Assembly (NCBI GenBank): GCA_900618425.1
Contig: UZAN01039980.1
Span: 45,270-89,280, forward strand
DNA length: 44,011 bases
Direction of reading: 5' to 3'
From: Echinostoma caproni
Lineage: Eukaryota > Platyhelminthes > Trematoda > Plagiorchiida > Echinostomatidae
Of the stretch, positions 30,353 through 41,128 are shown in pieces. Every line of letters begins with the position of its first letter. The first letter of the stretch is position 1. The notes below the pieces were generated by a model that searched no databases, was not told where the DNA came from, and saw only the letters and a program-made list of their open reading frames with translations. The translations under genes and the position numbers were made by a program.

Positions 30353-32164
30353 AATTGCTTTATTCTCTTTAGTTAGCTCTTAACTCATCATGGGCTAGGT
30401 CAATCACTACTGACGAAATGGGAATATCTGCTGTATTCTGAACCACTCCATCTGTTGAGTATAAACGGATCACGAAAATGACCGCTATAAAAGACTCACC
30501 GAGGCTTGTTTATTATTATTTGAAAAATAATTTACTTCAGTATAAATGTTTTTGCCTATACGAGCTCAAAAGTGTTTCACAGGGACCTGTTGTTTTAGTT
30601 TCGATGAGACTTGTACTAGACAAACAGTTGCGAATTTCGTTCACAAAACCACATTTGATGTAACTCAGTTTGGCTCAGTTTTGAACCCTTCTCTTCCCTT
30701 AGTTCAACTTTCATAAAGTAATCTTGCCGTTACCATCTAACTGTGCACATTGTAAGTCACTGGAATCACGACGTACCTGTGATCAACAGAGGTTGATCAA
30801 TTCCCGAGGGGAAGGTAAATAGCTGATGATTTAGTCTACCGAAATCCCCGTTTGAAGTTCACGATTCCCATTATTCGGCTCGAACACTTTTTTGTTGCCA
30901 GACGGGCAAAGACGTCATGAATTTGAAAATGACCTTCATTTCTCGGAAGGTTCCATCTTCCATTCCTATTGGGGATCCCGAAATTTATCAGAACTATTTG
31001 TATTAAAACAAAAATCGGATTGAGTAGAGACAGGGACACAATTGTGGTCAACACTGCTTGGTAGTCAGAACAAGGACGACAAAGCTATTTAGTGGTGATT
31101 CTCGTGCATTATACAAAGTTCAGTCACCAGATGATGTGTAGTCACGAAATCCTCCAAGGTAATCTGTCAGATTTACGAGATCAAGTGACGTGTAATGGAG
31201 GATAACTGTGCTCCCTAAACGTGCTATTTTAGACCATGCTGTTTAATTTCTTATGAGGAAAGATCCAAAGGTAGAATTCGTCCAAAAGAACTTCCCCTCT
31301 CAAAGCAGCACCCCGAACACAATTCTTGTAGTGAATTCAATTGAAAGGAGTAAACTGTCTCGGATAGAATACAGAGCGAGAAAGAGAGTACAAACTTTCA
31401 CAATTTTTCCACTGATCTGCACGTCCAATAATATAGAATGTCTCTAAACTTGCCATCTGTCGCCAGAATCGGTAGTATTATTGTGGTAAGCGGATTTTGT
31501 AAATAAACCCAACTTTGTTCTCATTTGCTTACGGTCCTGTATTCGAACAGATAACAACTGTGATGAGCTTCCCGATGCAAATACACGATCAGAACTGTGC
31601 GCCGTTTCGTGATTCTCTGTCATCATAATTTCCGGTGGGTTTCTCGTTCCCGATATAACTTGTCAAACTGAAGAGAATCAGATGATTGCGGATCGGAAAT
31701 GCAGCGTGGACAGAAGCAACTTATCTTATCTTTTGCTGAAAGAGCACAACATAGCTGAGGTTGTAAAAGATTTTTGCCAACTCAGATTTCTCTTTATCTC
31801 AAGCGGTGCAATACGACAGAAAGTAACAGTAGTTACACATGATTACGCCAGGGCCGAATCAGCACACTGTTTTACCACTGTTGAGGTAGTGATTGTGTGA
31901 CTGACAGTTCTTTTTGCACACATCCACACACACAGAAACCGGGTTTCCATTTTCCGATTGCTACTGACTCCGAAAACCTGGGCAGCAGAGGGCTGGTGTT
32001 AGCATAAATAATCCTCAAGATGCAGACGCAGCTTGAGTATTTTTTCGATCAACTTACTTGATTAAAAGCAACCCCGGAAGAAAACGAAGGATGACTAAAA
32101 ATCAGGTCCATTGACTTTGAAGATCAGTACCGAATTATTTCAGTTACACAAGGTTCTCTGTTAT
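30353..32164. other. Unassigned, intergenic
   Basis: Open frames at 30836-31054 (minus), 31253-31447 (plus) and 31682-31900 (plus) have coding-like composition in parts but no splice support or motif. The last ~120 bp may already be decayed PLE 5' sequence. Confidence 0.35.
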
Positions 32165-33700
32165 GTAAGGAACAAGAAGAAGCATTGCGGTCACTTAAAT
32201 CCCAAAATCCTTGGTGTTCTCTCAGCTTGGCAAAGGTCCTAGGGTCGTAGTCATGGACCCAACTGAGAGTTGATTGATAAAATGTTGTCTACTCTACGAG
32301 AAACCTCGAAATTTTGAGCCGATATGAAAACTGATAATTAGGCAACAACAGAAAAACTGATTACAAAAGAGTTGCAAGCCCAACTGGAAGGTGGATTTAT
32401 CGGGGATATCAACTTCCGGTCTCTCAAAACGGACTGGCTACACAATTCCCCAGCTGTATGGCCTCCCAGTGACACAAGCCAGAAGTTTCCCTTAGATCTC
32501 TCCTATCGATGATTCTTTTCTCTAATACACAAGTCGGCAAAACGGTTGATGCAGTTGTTGAAGCTGGCTTAGAGATTGTATGTCTAAATACAATTTTAAG
32601 GAGAGTTTCGAACTATTGGAACCAATAAGCAAGTTGAAAAATTCGTAGCTTCTGAGGATAACGAATCATTACTCACCAAAGTGCCACTGCCTGAGACAAT
32701 CGAATAGGCTTTACAGTATATAAAGCAGCATATTCTAAAAGTTGCCCTAACGTCGTCTGAGCTGCAACCTCTCCTGGTCTTACGCTTATCACACATCACT
32801 TTCAGTTTCCCAAGAAAGACTTATCGACGAATAAACGGTGTGATGATGGAAAATTGGAAATTATTTTTCCAGTACGTTTTGTCATAAAATTCGAAAGTTG
32901 GTCGACACATGACGTAGATGAGTTCACATCATTTGGAAGATACGTTGGTGATATACCAACCATAGAACAAGAAAGATAACAAGTAACTCCTTCCGTTTCG
33001 AGTGATGGACAGTTTGCAAAAGCCGATGCAATTCTTGGTGGAAGAAGAACAAAACGATCGCCTCGCATTTTTGGACATTCAAATGAAAACGAAGCCACAC
33101 GAATGATTCACAGAATTGTATATCTCGAGATTACATGGACGGCTTACTATCTACACTTTCACAGTTTCGTACCATTCAACTACAAGTGCGGTATAATGAA
33201 ATCACTATTCCAACGAGGAAGCCGCATTTGCACTGAGGATAGCTTACAAACGGAGTCAGACCTACTCTAATCAACTCTTGTCGAGAACGGCTACCCTAGC
33301 AGTTTTATTGATAAATCCCGTCGAACATTGGAGCAAAAAACAGCAATATACGATGTCCCTAAGATGTAGAGCTTCATTTGCCTTCTCTCCACGTGCGACG
33401 ATATCAGCCTGATTTTCCAAGACCGATGGAAAAGTGTGGTAAAACACACTTTTATGCCGCTAACTCAATCGTCCTGTACACACAACCACACTCATACCCA
33501 CTCCATGCACAAAGCAACCCCTGCCACTCTCTGCCGAATCACTTATCAGTTTGAATGCGGATGCAGAGTACCTTACATTGGTAGGATAGATGGGCAGTTG
33601 CATACTCGGATCCGGGAGAACATCCCGTGTTGGGTTAGTGTAATGATTGTAGTAGTAGCAGTAGCACGCACGGAATTTATAACTCGAACCACGCAATAGG
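32165..33700 (+). mobile_element. Penelope-like element: dead RT plus GIY-YIG nuclease
   Basis: Followed through several frames, the order is that of a PLE protein. KEQEEALRSLK (32167); VVVMDPTE (32244); KLITKELQAQLEGGFI and QLYGLP (32451-32468), with KPEV and LLSM in the next frame; LLTKVPLPETIE and a TAG stop (32705-32707), then KTYRRINGVMM. The catalytic Y-V-D-D box is RYVGDI (YVGD, 32941-32952), so a catalytic Asp is lost. FLVEEEQNDRLAFLDIQ (to 33079), FHSFVPFNYKCGIMKSLFQR, NGYPSSFIDKSRR follow, and finally TYQFECGC...YIGR of the GIY-YIG endonuclease (33541-33586) with RIRENIPCW. At least six stops or frameshifts. It is the most complete reverse transcriptase in the window and clearly not functional. 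Confidence 0.85.
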
Positions 33701-35164
33701 AACCACAGGACACGAATCAAGAATAAGCTGTCACGGACTGGATTACGGAAGCACTGGACAGCAATGGCACGAGCGCATAATATCCCACGTAAACGAGACG
33801 CGAGGAAAAGGCCACAAGACTGGTAACTCGTGATTCGTACTTCGTGTATTGAAAGAAATGAGGGCGAATAAATGATATGTATAAAAGAAGGTCATTCGTT
33901 ATCTAGGCTTCCACCAATCTTATTGCAGTATTGCTTGCATAATTCTGCTTTTGTCTGCACTGTCTCGGATTGGCTGGCACAAACTGCCCATGGCGTGTAG
34001 TCAGAAGACGTACGCGTGCCATTGACGTCACTTTTCAAATTTTGATTGATCGCATGTGTCCAAAAGCTGTGATGCGCCGCTTCGGGGTAGGCGTCATCTT
34101 GTAGGCCTGGATCACTACAGTTAGACGCCCCTGGACCGAATAACATGATCAAAGGCCCTTGTCCAATGTGGTGCCTCAAACACACACATACATGCGTCAC
34201 TCACCACCAAATCATTCAGTGACATTACATCAGTACCAACAGCCATCCTTACCCATGGATACCGAATACACAAAGTGCCTGCGTCATCTACCGCTCGACA
34301 TCTGCTGATCGCGCATCACGGTCCGGGGCCGACAACCGGATTTAGGATCATTTATGCTAGCATCAACCCCCAGATGCTTAGGGTTGCGGAGTTAAGGCAA
34401 TTGGCAAATGGAAACCTGGTCTGTGTGTCCGTCACAGTATCACTGCCTTGGAAGTGGTAAAATCAGTGAATGGGTTTCGGCCTCATCGTATTCGTTTGTC
34501 TAATCTGATGTACTGCTCAATAATATAAACTTTTGTTTTCTGCCCCAATGTTGAGATGCGGCAAAATCTGTCTTTGCTGTTGTGCTCCTTCCGCAAGGTT
34601 ATCTCAAGATAAATAAGCGTTTCAAGTTTATCTTATTGACGTAAAGAGTTTGATTATTTATTATTATTATTAGTAGTAGTAGTAGTAGTAATAGCAGTAG
34701 TAGTAGTATAACTAGAGCATATTGCACACTGTATGGTAGCGGAAAATGTGTGGGAGATTCTCTGCTCCAAACGTTATTTTGGTAGATCGCTTTCAAATCT
34801 TCTTACAAAAACAGTCCTAGGATGACCAGTTTTCTTTTCATCATTGTGATTGGCGATCGGAAGTCGGGAAATACATCGAGTAGTCGTTTTTCCACACCGT
34901 AGGATTGAAATACTGTGTAGTGTCAGACCGAATGTCGAACACGCAAATCTGCTTGGTGAGAATCACGAAGCCTTGGACAGAGTTGATTTGATTTGTTTCG
35001 ATTTATGGATCTAGTGAATTAGGCTCTTTCACCGATTCATGTTGATACATGGCATAGTCAAAGAGATTCAGTTTCCTATCGCATCGGCTAGAGAGATTCG
35101 TGCATGAGTGATGGAGAACGTGATTTGTTTCACATGATGAATTTGTCGGGTAAATGAGGCGTGA
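33701..35164. other. Unassigned stretch with GTA microsatellite
   Basis: The first 170 bp may be the PLE tail. A minus-strand open frame (33892-34200) ending AELCKQYCNKIGGSLDNE looks repeat-like and is not identified. A TTA/GTA microsatellite lies at 34653-34709. Confidence 0.4.
34653..34709. repeat. TTA/GTA microsatellite
   Basis: TTA units followed by GTA units, imperfect at the end. Confidence 0.9.
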
Positions 35165-35290
35165 TCTGAAAAGCTGACAAGCAATGGACAGCTGTTACAA
35201 CCTGATTGAGTCCCATCAGTAGAGCGCTAATCCATCAACCCTACAGGGGGTTCGAACACGGACCCTCATAGGTAGTACGTACTGTGTGCA
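35165..35290 (-). repeat. Divergent ribozyme-SINE relic (tRNA-like box plus hammerhead remnant)
   Basis: On the minus strand a B-box-like GTGTTCGAACCCC (about 35247-35260) is followed about 30 nt later by a 39-nt stretch that aligns without gaps to the ribozyme of SINE-A (30 of 39 identical by my count), then CATTGCTTGTCAGC. Same order and spacing as SINE-A, but the surrounding sequence differs, so it may be a second, older family. Confidence 0.45.
35181..35219 (-). ncRNA. Decayed hammerhead-like segment
   Basis: The core is altered: CTGATGG in place of CTGANGA and TAAC in place of GAAAC. Stem II no longer closes. The AACAGCTGTCC block (stem III and cleavage triplet) is intact. Not expected to cleave. 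Confidence 0.4.
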
Positions 35291-36167
35291 CTGTGTCCAT
35301 ACAAAAAGCCGTATGTGTGTAAGAACGGGTTTTTTATCTGAACTGACTAATGAAATAGTCTGTTGTTGAATACTGTGACCGGAGATTCGGTCTACCTTTG
35401 ACGCCACATACTGTACTCAGGGGTACCCAGTGGCTTACTCGATTTCGTAACCTGTGAAATTTTAGTTGTAAGTGAGACAACTTTTGGATTGTACCATAAA
35501 AATCTTATTATTTGATACACAATCTACAATAAGTTTGCTAAGGGCCTAGCACGTACCCATCACACGATGAACCGTTAAGTAGTCAGGGAGGAATGCAAAC
35601 CGCTTATTCTTGCAGGAAAGAAAGTCGATATAGTACTAAAATTTTTCTAAAGTTTGTTTAACGATTGAAATTTGATTATGATTTGAAAAATAAACACTTA
35701 ATAAAACAACCAATCAATGAACGCAGGCGAGGATGAAGATGCATACATCCGACCGTAGATGGTGAAATTCATGGGATGTGGACGGTATTGTCAGTTTCAA
35801 ATGGTCAAAACCGGCATTCAGAAAGAAAAAAACACTTTCAAAATGGCGACGGAGAGAGAAATAACCAGTGAGACATCTTGGATATTCTGATCGAATTAAC
35901 GACATCCAGTATTACAGACAAAACTTTCGAAGGCAAAGCACGGCATGCTGAACAAATGGGAAACTTCAATTTTATACATTCACACAGTAATAAGAGAACG
36001 CGTATTGCGATCATGTTTAGAAGAGCGAAAGCAGTGTAGCAGAGATAAATAAAAAAACAACTTTACAGAGTATTTTTGGCCAAGAATGCACCCACTGCTT
36101 CGTCAAAACATCTTTAGCGCAAAGCACATGATCAACGAATCAAAGAGCATTAAGATCACGGGCACCT
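35291..36167. other. Unassigned stretch
   Basis: No supported exon or repeat. Confidence 0.4.
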
Positions 36168-36461
36168 TTGCCATACGGCAAAGAATGTATACAATGTGTA
36201 AATCAAGAGAGAATGGAGGCGTACACTGAGTTGTAAAATGTTTTTTGTAACGCTTCGATCCAGGGTAGAACTCGTTGTCAAACGTAAATGAAATGAATGG
36301 GATAATGGGATTACCATCTTTCCGTGCGCCTGTATGTCCATCAGTTCAACAATCACCACGTGTTTTGCGAGTGTGATGCAATGTTTGTCCATCTCGACAT
36401 GTTGGTTGAACGAATTGACCGAGTGTAGAGCTTCGACGATTAGTCGTTGTCCCTTCTTCTT
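36168..36461 (-). mobile_element. PLE 3' end, copy A of a 294-bp near-identical pair
   Basis: The minus strand codes KKKGQRLIVEALHSVNSFNQ, then HVEMDKHCITLAKHVV, the C-terminal end of a PLE GIY-YIG protein (R-x-I-x-E-A, then x-N-x-F/H), followed by a 3' UTR containing GGATCGAAGCGTTAC and ending at the palindrome TTTGCC-GTAT-GGCAAA. By my count 290 of 294 positions equal copy B at 38408-38701. Upstream of the shared block the frame stays open to 36611 but diverges completely from copy B, so the junction at 36461 is a truncation or template-switch point. Confidence 0.7.
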
Positions 36462-36666
36462 GTGAAGCGCTTCACCGATTTTTTGTACTCGGTTGTTCAT
36501 AAACTGTACTTGTGTTACAAAGTAGCAATGTGATGCGATTATACCTGATGTTTCGTTCTTCTCCCTTATTCCAGTGTGACAAGGTACAAAGAAAGTGAAC
36601 CGTACTGGCATATCGGATTTGGATGTCTAATTTAAGTAAATTCGGGTACGTTCAGAGGTACATTCT

Positions 36667-36903
36667 TTCATTTACATGCGATAGAATTGTTTGTGATAAC
36701 CAACAAAGAGCACCGGGAAAGCTGTTTTGTCCTGTTTAGGACTCGTCAACAGTGAGTGTACATTTTGCGTCCCTGTCAGAACTCGAACCGCAAACGTTCG
36801 GCTTGGGACTTCAAACCCTTACCCCTGAGCTACACAGTTGACGGTGATCACGTTGTGCGAATGTCTCCATAAATTTGGTAAGCTTGGATTAGTCCATTCG
36901 TTC
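36667..36903 (-). repeat. Hammerhead-bearing SINE-A, copy 4
   Basis: On the minus strand: GAATGGACTAATCCAAGCTT, the A box GTGTAGCTCAGGGGTAAGGG, the B box GGTTCGAGTTC, CTGACAGGGACGCA, the ribozyme segment, then CTCTTTGTTGGTTATCACAA and ATCGCAT. It thus extends past the ribozyme, as in the tandem units. A T-run at 36904-36911 flanks it. Confidence 0.75.
36710..36755 (-). ncRNA. Hammerhead ribozyme, mutated core
   Basis: CTGACGA has become TTGACGA, GAAA has become AAAA, stem III (CAGCTT) no longer pairs and one base is inserted before stem I. Stem II GTCC/GGAC is kept. Expected inactive. Confidence 0.7.
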
Positions 36904-36997
36904 GTTTTTTTTTGACCCGAAATAAGGGATGTTAACTCAATCGAAAATTTCAGTTAGAGGAAACTAATTATTTGAATAATCCATCAAACTGGAAGCA

Positions 36998-37410
36998 ATG
37001 ATTTCCCGTCACACCACCCGGATACCGTCGACATCGGTGAAAGAACCATTGCTCCCCTCCGCCAAATCAAACTGTATTTACCAATTCAAGTGCGGATGCT
37101 CAGCCATCTACATAGGCAGGACAGAGAGGCAGTTACGTCACCGAGTGGCCGAACATATCCCGGTGTGGCAGAGGAAAGCGACGACAAGTTCAAAACTGTT
37201 ACGTCATCGAATGAGCAGAAAAGACTAAGATCTTCGATAACACAGCGTTTGTTCGAACAAAAACATTGTGTCACCCCACCCCACACATTCCAGGTCATCT
37301 ACAACACAACAAACACAAAGTTACTGAAATGGAAGAATTGTGTCGAACGAAACGCACCTTTTATGTGTGTTCATACGAGCTTGGAGACCCAGTTAAGTAA
37401 ATTAACTCTA
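36998..37410 (+). mobile_element. Penelope-like element GIY-YIG relic
   Basis: One frame reads SNCIYQFKCGCSAIYIGRTE, then RQLRHRVAEHIPVW, a near-perfect PLE GIY-YIG start with the C-x-C and R-x-x-E-H signatures. A frameshift near 37195-37230 moves the rest to the adjacent frame: RLRSSITQRL, HTFQVIYNTTNTKLLKW, FMCVHTSLETQLSKL, the expected end of the domain. There is no reverse transcriptase upstream, so it is 5'-truncated. The ending differs from those at 23.8 kb and 36.2/38.4 kb, which makes it a third PLE family. It is the best preserved nuclease domain in the window. Confidence 0.8.
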
Positions 37411-38407
37411 TTCATAACTGTTAGTTCTCCGTTGCAAGTTTTCTAAATTCTTTTTTAAATTTAATAAATGAGGGTTTCTCTATCCTCACGATTGTGACGA
37501 CATCGGAAACACTTTATCCTTTTGAATGAGCGATCAAAGATGAATGACAGAAATTGTGGAGCGCAAAAGAAACAGGATTTTTGCTTGCGAAATTTCCCGA
37601 TTTTTCTTCAAATTTGATCAATGACACCAGAGGAAAAAGATAAACGTATTAAGCTGCACGTGATTTTCATCCTCACTGACTATTGTCAATAAATCGTTAT
37701 CTCCGAATGAGCGAAATCGGCAATTCCAGTGAACTGAAGCGAGCACAAGTATTTTCCATGTGCTAGAACAATATCTAAGACGTTAGATAACCCCTCTGCT
37801 GTTTCGGATTTCACGTCGGTGCATTTTCTACTGAATTCCCAGTTTGTTCTTGGCCCCATGTTACGGTGGAAATCAATCGTGTCAATATCCTCCGTCACTG
37901 ACTCAACACTACTAGTTACTATATTGTGGAGAGTAATCCCGAAATATTGTAGAAAGCCCGACATTGAACAAACAACTCCTCGCGTGGCAACGGACATAAA
38001 CCGTAGAGAAACTTGGGGAATAAGGCTGCCATTTTATTCGAAGGACAATTTGCTTTCGGACATTAAAAAAACCAACCTAACATATGTGACCAAGGTTGTA
38101 AGAAAATATAAAAATTACTCTTTCCGATTGCGGACGAACCAGGCAGCCTTCGTTGGGCACACCTGTTGCTTGATAATCGGATATACGAGTTGCCATTTTT
38201 GTTGTAATTGGGGTAGTGGAACCGGGAGCAGAAAACAAGCTTGTGGGAGTTGATATATTGTACAATTTAAGGGCCGTGGTGGATCTGAACAACGAACGGA
38301 TTGTTACCGGATTTGGCATGATCCCCCATCACGCTCTAAAGGGAAGAAATTGTCAGCCGTGAGTACATAAACAACTCACACGAATGAGTCGCCGTCATTC
38401 TGGCCAC
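37411..38407. other. Unassigned stretch between the PLE copies
   Basis: A 144-codon plus-strand frame (37819-38253) and a minus-strand frame (37686-37997) overlap; neither is recognised. It could be host or an unknown retroelement part. Confidence 0.35.
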
Positions 38408-38775
38408 TTGCCGTATGGCAAAGAATGTATACAATGTGTAAATCAAGAGAGAATGGAGGCGTACACTGAGTTGTAAAATGTTTTTTGTAACGCTTCGATC
38501 CAGGGTAGAACTCGTTGTCAAACGTAAATGAAATGAATGAGATAATGGGATTACCATCTTTCCGTGCGCCTGTATGTCCATCAGTTCACCAATCACCACG
38601 TGTTTTGCGAGTGTGATGCAATGTTTGTCCATCTCGACATGTTGGTTGAACGAATTGACCGAGTGTAGAGCTTCGACGATTAGTCGTTGTCCCTTCTTCT
38701 TACCTCGCATCATCACCTTTGCGTTATCGATCACAATCTCGTGCCTGTCCGGGTGTAGAGATTCCAATTTTATGA
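38408..38775 (-). mobile_element. PLE 3' end, copy B of the pair (longer)
   Basis: The 294-bp block 38408-38701 is nearly identical to copy A. Here the coding part continues upstream: SLHPDRHEIVIDNAKVMMRG before KKKGQRLIVEAL, which is the expected order for a PLE nuclease C-terminus (R-H-x-I, A-K-V), so copy B keeps the original sequence. It ends at TTGCC-ATAC-GGCAA, where the four central bases are the reverse complement of those in copy A. 5'-truncated near 38775. Confidence 0.75.
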
Positions 38776-38954
38776 CCTCGGGTCAGCGCTTCGGAGTACG
38801 AGCTTGTGTTCGTGTGAACGAGTACGTAGTTGATTACCTGTCTAATCTCTGTATTGTTGGTTGCACCCAGGCACGAGATTACGTAGATTACTCCTGATCG
38901 TTCGTGCTGTTTGACCCGATCCTTGCCGTTGAAAAGAAATGATCGCGCGAATGC

Positions 38955-39282
38955 TGCTGTTTATGGTATACATATTCGTCATGATAATCTTGTTTGCAAC
39001 ACCAGATGATATTTTGGATAGACAGCTCTTTCATAATTGCGTTGAATGCTACTAACCGCAACAAATGTGACTTGATCGTCTTTGCAGAATATTTCGTAAT
39101 AAGAATTATTTGAACGACTGGCAAAAATGTCCTCGAAAGCACACGACTGGTTTCGCCGTTTCTGCCGTTCGTCAGGCATGCGAATTCGGTAATCTTTTGT
39201 CCGTCCATTCAGTTACTTGTCCTCAGGAAGTATACTGTCGTTACAATTATCTCGTTTCCAACACCGGGTGACTTTTTGGGAT
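38955..39282 (-). repeat. ~260-bp repeat, minus-strand tandem part
   Basis: Read on the minus strand, the end of one unit (TATCCCAAAAAGTCACCCGG, GTATACTTCCTGAGG) is followed by a block with GGACAAAAGATTACCG and CCTGACGAACGGCAG, then GACGATCAAGTCAC, TTTGTTGCGGTTAGTAGC and again TATCCAAAATATCATC, about 260 bp after the first occurrence. In one frame it reads DDQVTFVAVSSIQRNYERAV, then YPKYHLVLQTRLS, which may be a former coding sequence. Not identified. Confidence 0.55.
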
Positions 39283-39285
39283 ATG

Positions 39286-39590
39286 AAACATTCTATGAAG
39301 GCGATCAAGTCAAGTTTGTTGCGGTTAGTAGCATGTAACCCACCTAAAAAACATTGAACCATAGCACTGATTCTTCAATGGACTGGTTCTGAAAAAGCTG
39401 TCTATCCAAAAATTCATCCGGTGTTGCAAACAAAATCATTGTGACGAAAATATACTTCCTGGCTGCAAGTATATGAATGAACTGACAAAAGATTACCGGT
39501 TACGCATTCCTGACGAGCGGCAGGAACCGCGAAGTTGGTCGTGTGTTTTCAGGGACATTTTGCCCAGTCAATCACGTCGTATTCAGTATG
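39286..39590 (+). repeat. ~260-bp repeat, inverted plus-strand part
   Basis: The same blocks occur on the plus strand: GGCGATCAAGTCAAG, TTTGTTGCGGTTAGTAGC, TATCCAAAAATTCATCCGG, ATATACTTCCTGG, GACAAAAGATTACCGG, CCTGACGAGCGGCAGG. With 38955-39282 it makes an inverted arrangement whose turning point is near 39284. A TA tract directly follows. Confidence 0.55.
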
Positions 39591-39599
39591 ATATATATA

Positions 39600-39640
<41 letters not shown>
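39589..39640. repeat. (TA)n microsatellite
   Basis: About 25 TA units with one interruption, at the edge of the inverted repeat. Confidence 0.95.
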
Positions 39641-39644
<4 letters not shown>

Positions 39645-41011
39645 AGCCTGGTGATCCAGTGTATTCCTGACTGAAGGAAGCAAGAATTGTGCTCAAAATG
39701 TGCTGACGAATGATCCTTTCGAATAAAGTACACTTTCTTATATCACATCTTGAGTTTAATTTCGAATTTAATACACACTATGGGTTACTGTTCCTGATAG
39801 TACTGATTCTTTCACCGTGTACTCATTGCAACTGTCCTGAAGTCGCTTGGAGGCTAATTAAAGCCTTTATGTAAATCTTTTCTGACCTTGTGAACTCGAT
39901 CGCCTCGAGCGCTGTCTGTTGTATTTTGTTTTCAAATGACACACATCAGGTCGCGTGATGATCACAACATTGTACTTATCATGTGATTACATTGTTTAAG
40001 GTGTTTGAATAAATATCCCCATGTCAGTTACATCTGAGCGCTGTCTTCTCGAATAAGAATTGGAATTTCATTTATTCCAAATCATTTTTATGTTTACTTC
40101 CTCTTATTGATTTCTTTTGAAGATTATTATTATGATCAAAGTTTTGCTAGTGAGACGAATCAATTGGAAAAGAGAGCAATTGATACACGTTGAATTTGTT
40201 GATAAAATTCATACACGCATGCATCAAGTAACGAATGTAGACTGACGGATATTAGCTACAGTTCAAATTTATCCAACCCCTTTCGAACAATGACATTAGA
40301 ACATTCTACCAAATCCACCTCGATTATCCTTGGTATTAGCAGATTTATTAGGTTGAAACCGTATGCAATAATATTAACAATATCACATGTTTTTCCAAAA
40401 TGATAATAATATTGCACGAAGTTGATCAGTATGTGTAATCACGGCGACGACAACAAGAACAACAACAAGAACAACAATAATAGTAGTAATAAGCGATGAT
40501 TCTACGGTTTCAATGTGCACGGTTCTACTTCCTCGCACGATTTCCTCTGATTGTGTGATAACTTTCGTTTTGGTTTACCACAATGTGGCTGAACAAATCA
40601 AAAAATCAGAAATGATGCGCTTTTCCAAAACGTTGTTACTCCTCTCCGCTTTCAAACCGAAAACGCTTGATCGCTTCATTTTACTTGGCTTTTGTGAACT
40701 GACAAAAGGCCTCTAAAATGAGCCACCTGGATACAATCAGGCAAATTCTCACGTTCTTTGGAATGTATTGTTACTTTCTCCGTAATGAGAGGTTTTTCAC
40801 AGAGAGATTTGTTACCCCAATTGTTCAAATTAATTCGGATAGCAGGTAATCATTTGTAGTTTCATTTACTTTGCATCGTATGGAAACATGTGTGGCACTT
40901 GGAGGACTCAAGTTTACTAGAGTAGACATAGCTATGAAATAAGGATGGTTGATTAGAAAGAATGAACGGTTTCACTGCATTGCCCCGCGTGTTTTCTTCA
41001 TCTGAGCGTAT
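39641..41011. other. Unassigned stretch
   Basis: No supported exon. A CAA/AAC microsatellite lies at 40447-40493. A 67-codon open frame at 40513-40716 is not recognised. Confidence 0.4.
40447..40493. repeat. CAA-type microsatellite
   Basis: Imperfect CAA/GAA/AAT triplets. Confidence 0.85.
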
Positions 41012-41128
41012 GCTGTACAAAGACGCAGGCGGTGAGCATGCATGGGTTGAAATCCAACCGAGGCTACTGAAACTGTTGCAATTTTCACATAAGACTTCAA
41101 TCTGCCAAACAACAATTTGAACAGCAGT
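41012..41128 (+). repeat. SINE-C copy 3
   Basis: GCATGGGTTGAAATCC (decayed B box), GAGGCTACTGAAACT, TTTTCACATAAGACTTCAA and TCTGCCAAACAACAATT match the tail of 3325-3475. Confidence 0.55.

Noticed and set aside
37686..38253. Overlapping 144- and 103-codon frames as a host gene
   Set aside because: They overlap on opposite strands, neither has a recognisable motif, and they lie between PLE fragments.
38950..39640. CRISPR array or bacterial insertion sequence
   Set aside because: Repeats are long, inverted and diverged, with no regular spacers. All coding evidence is eukaryotic (introns, LINEs, PLEs).
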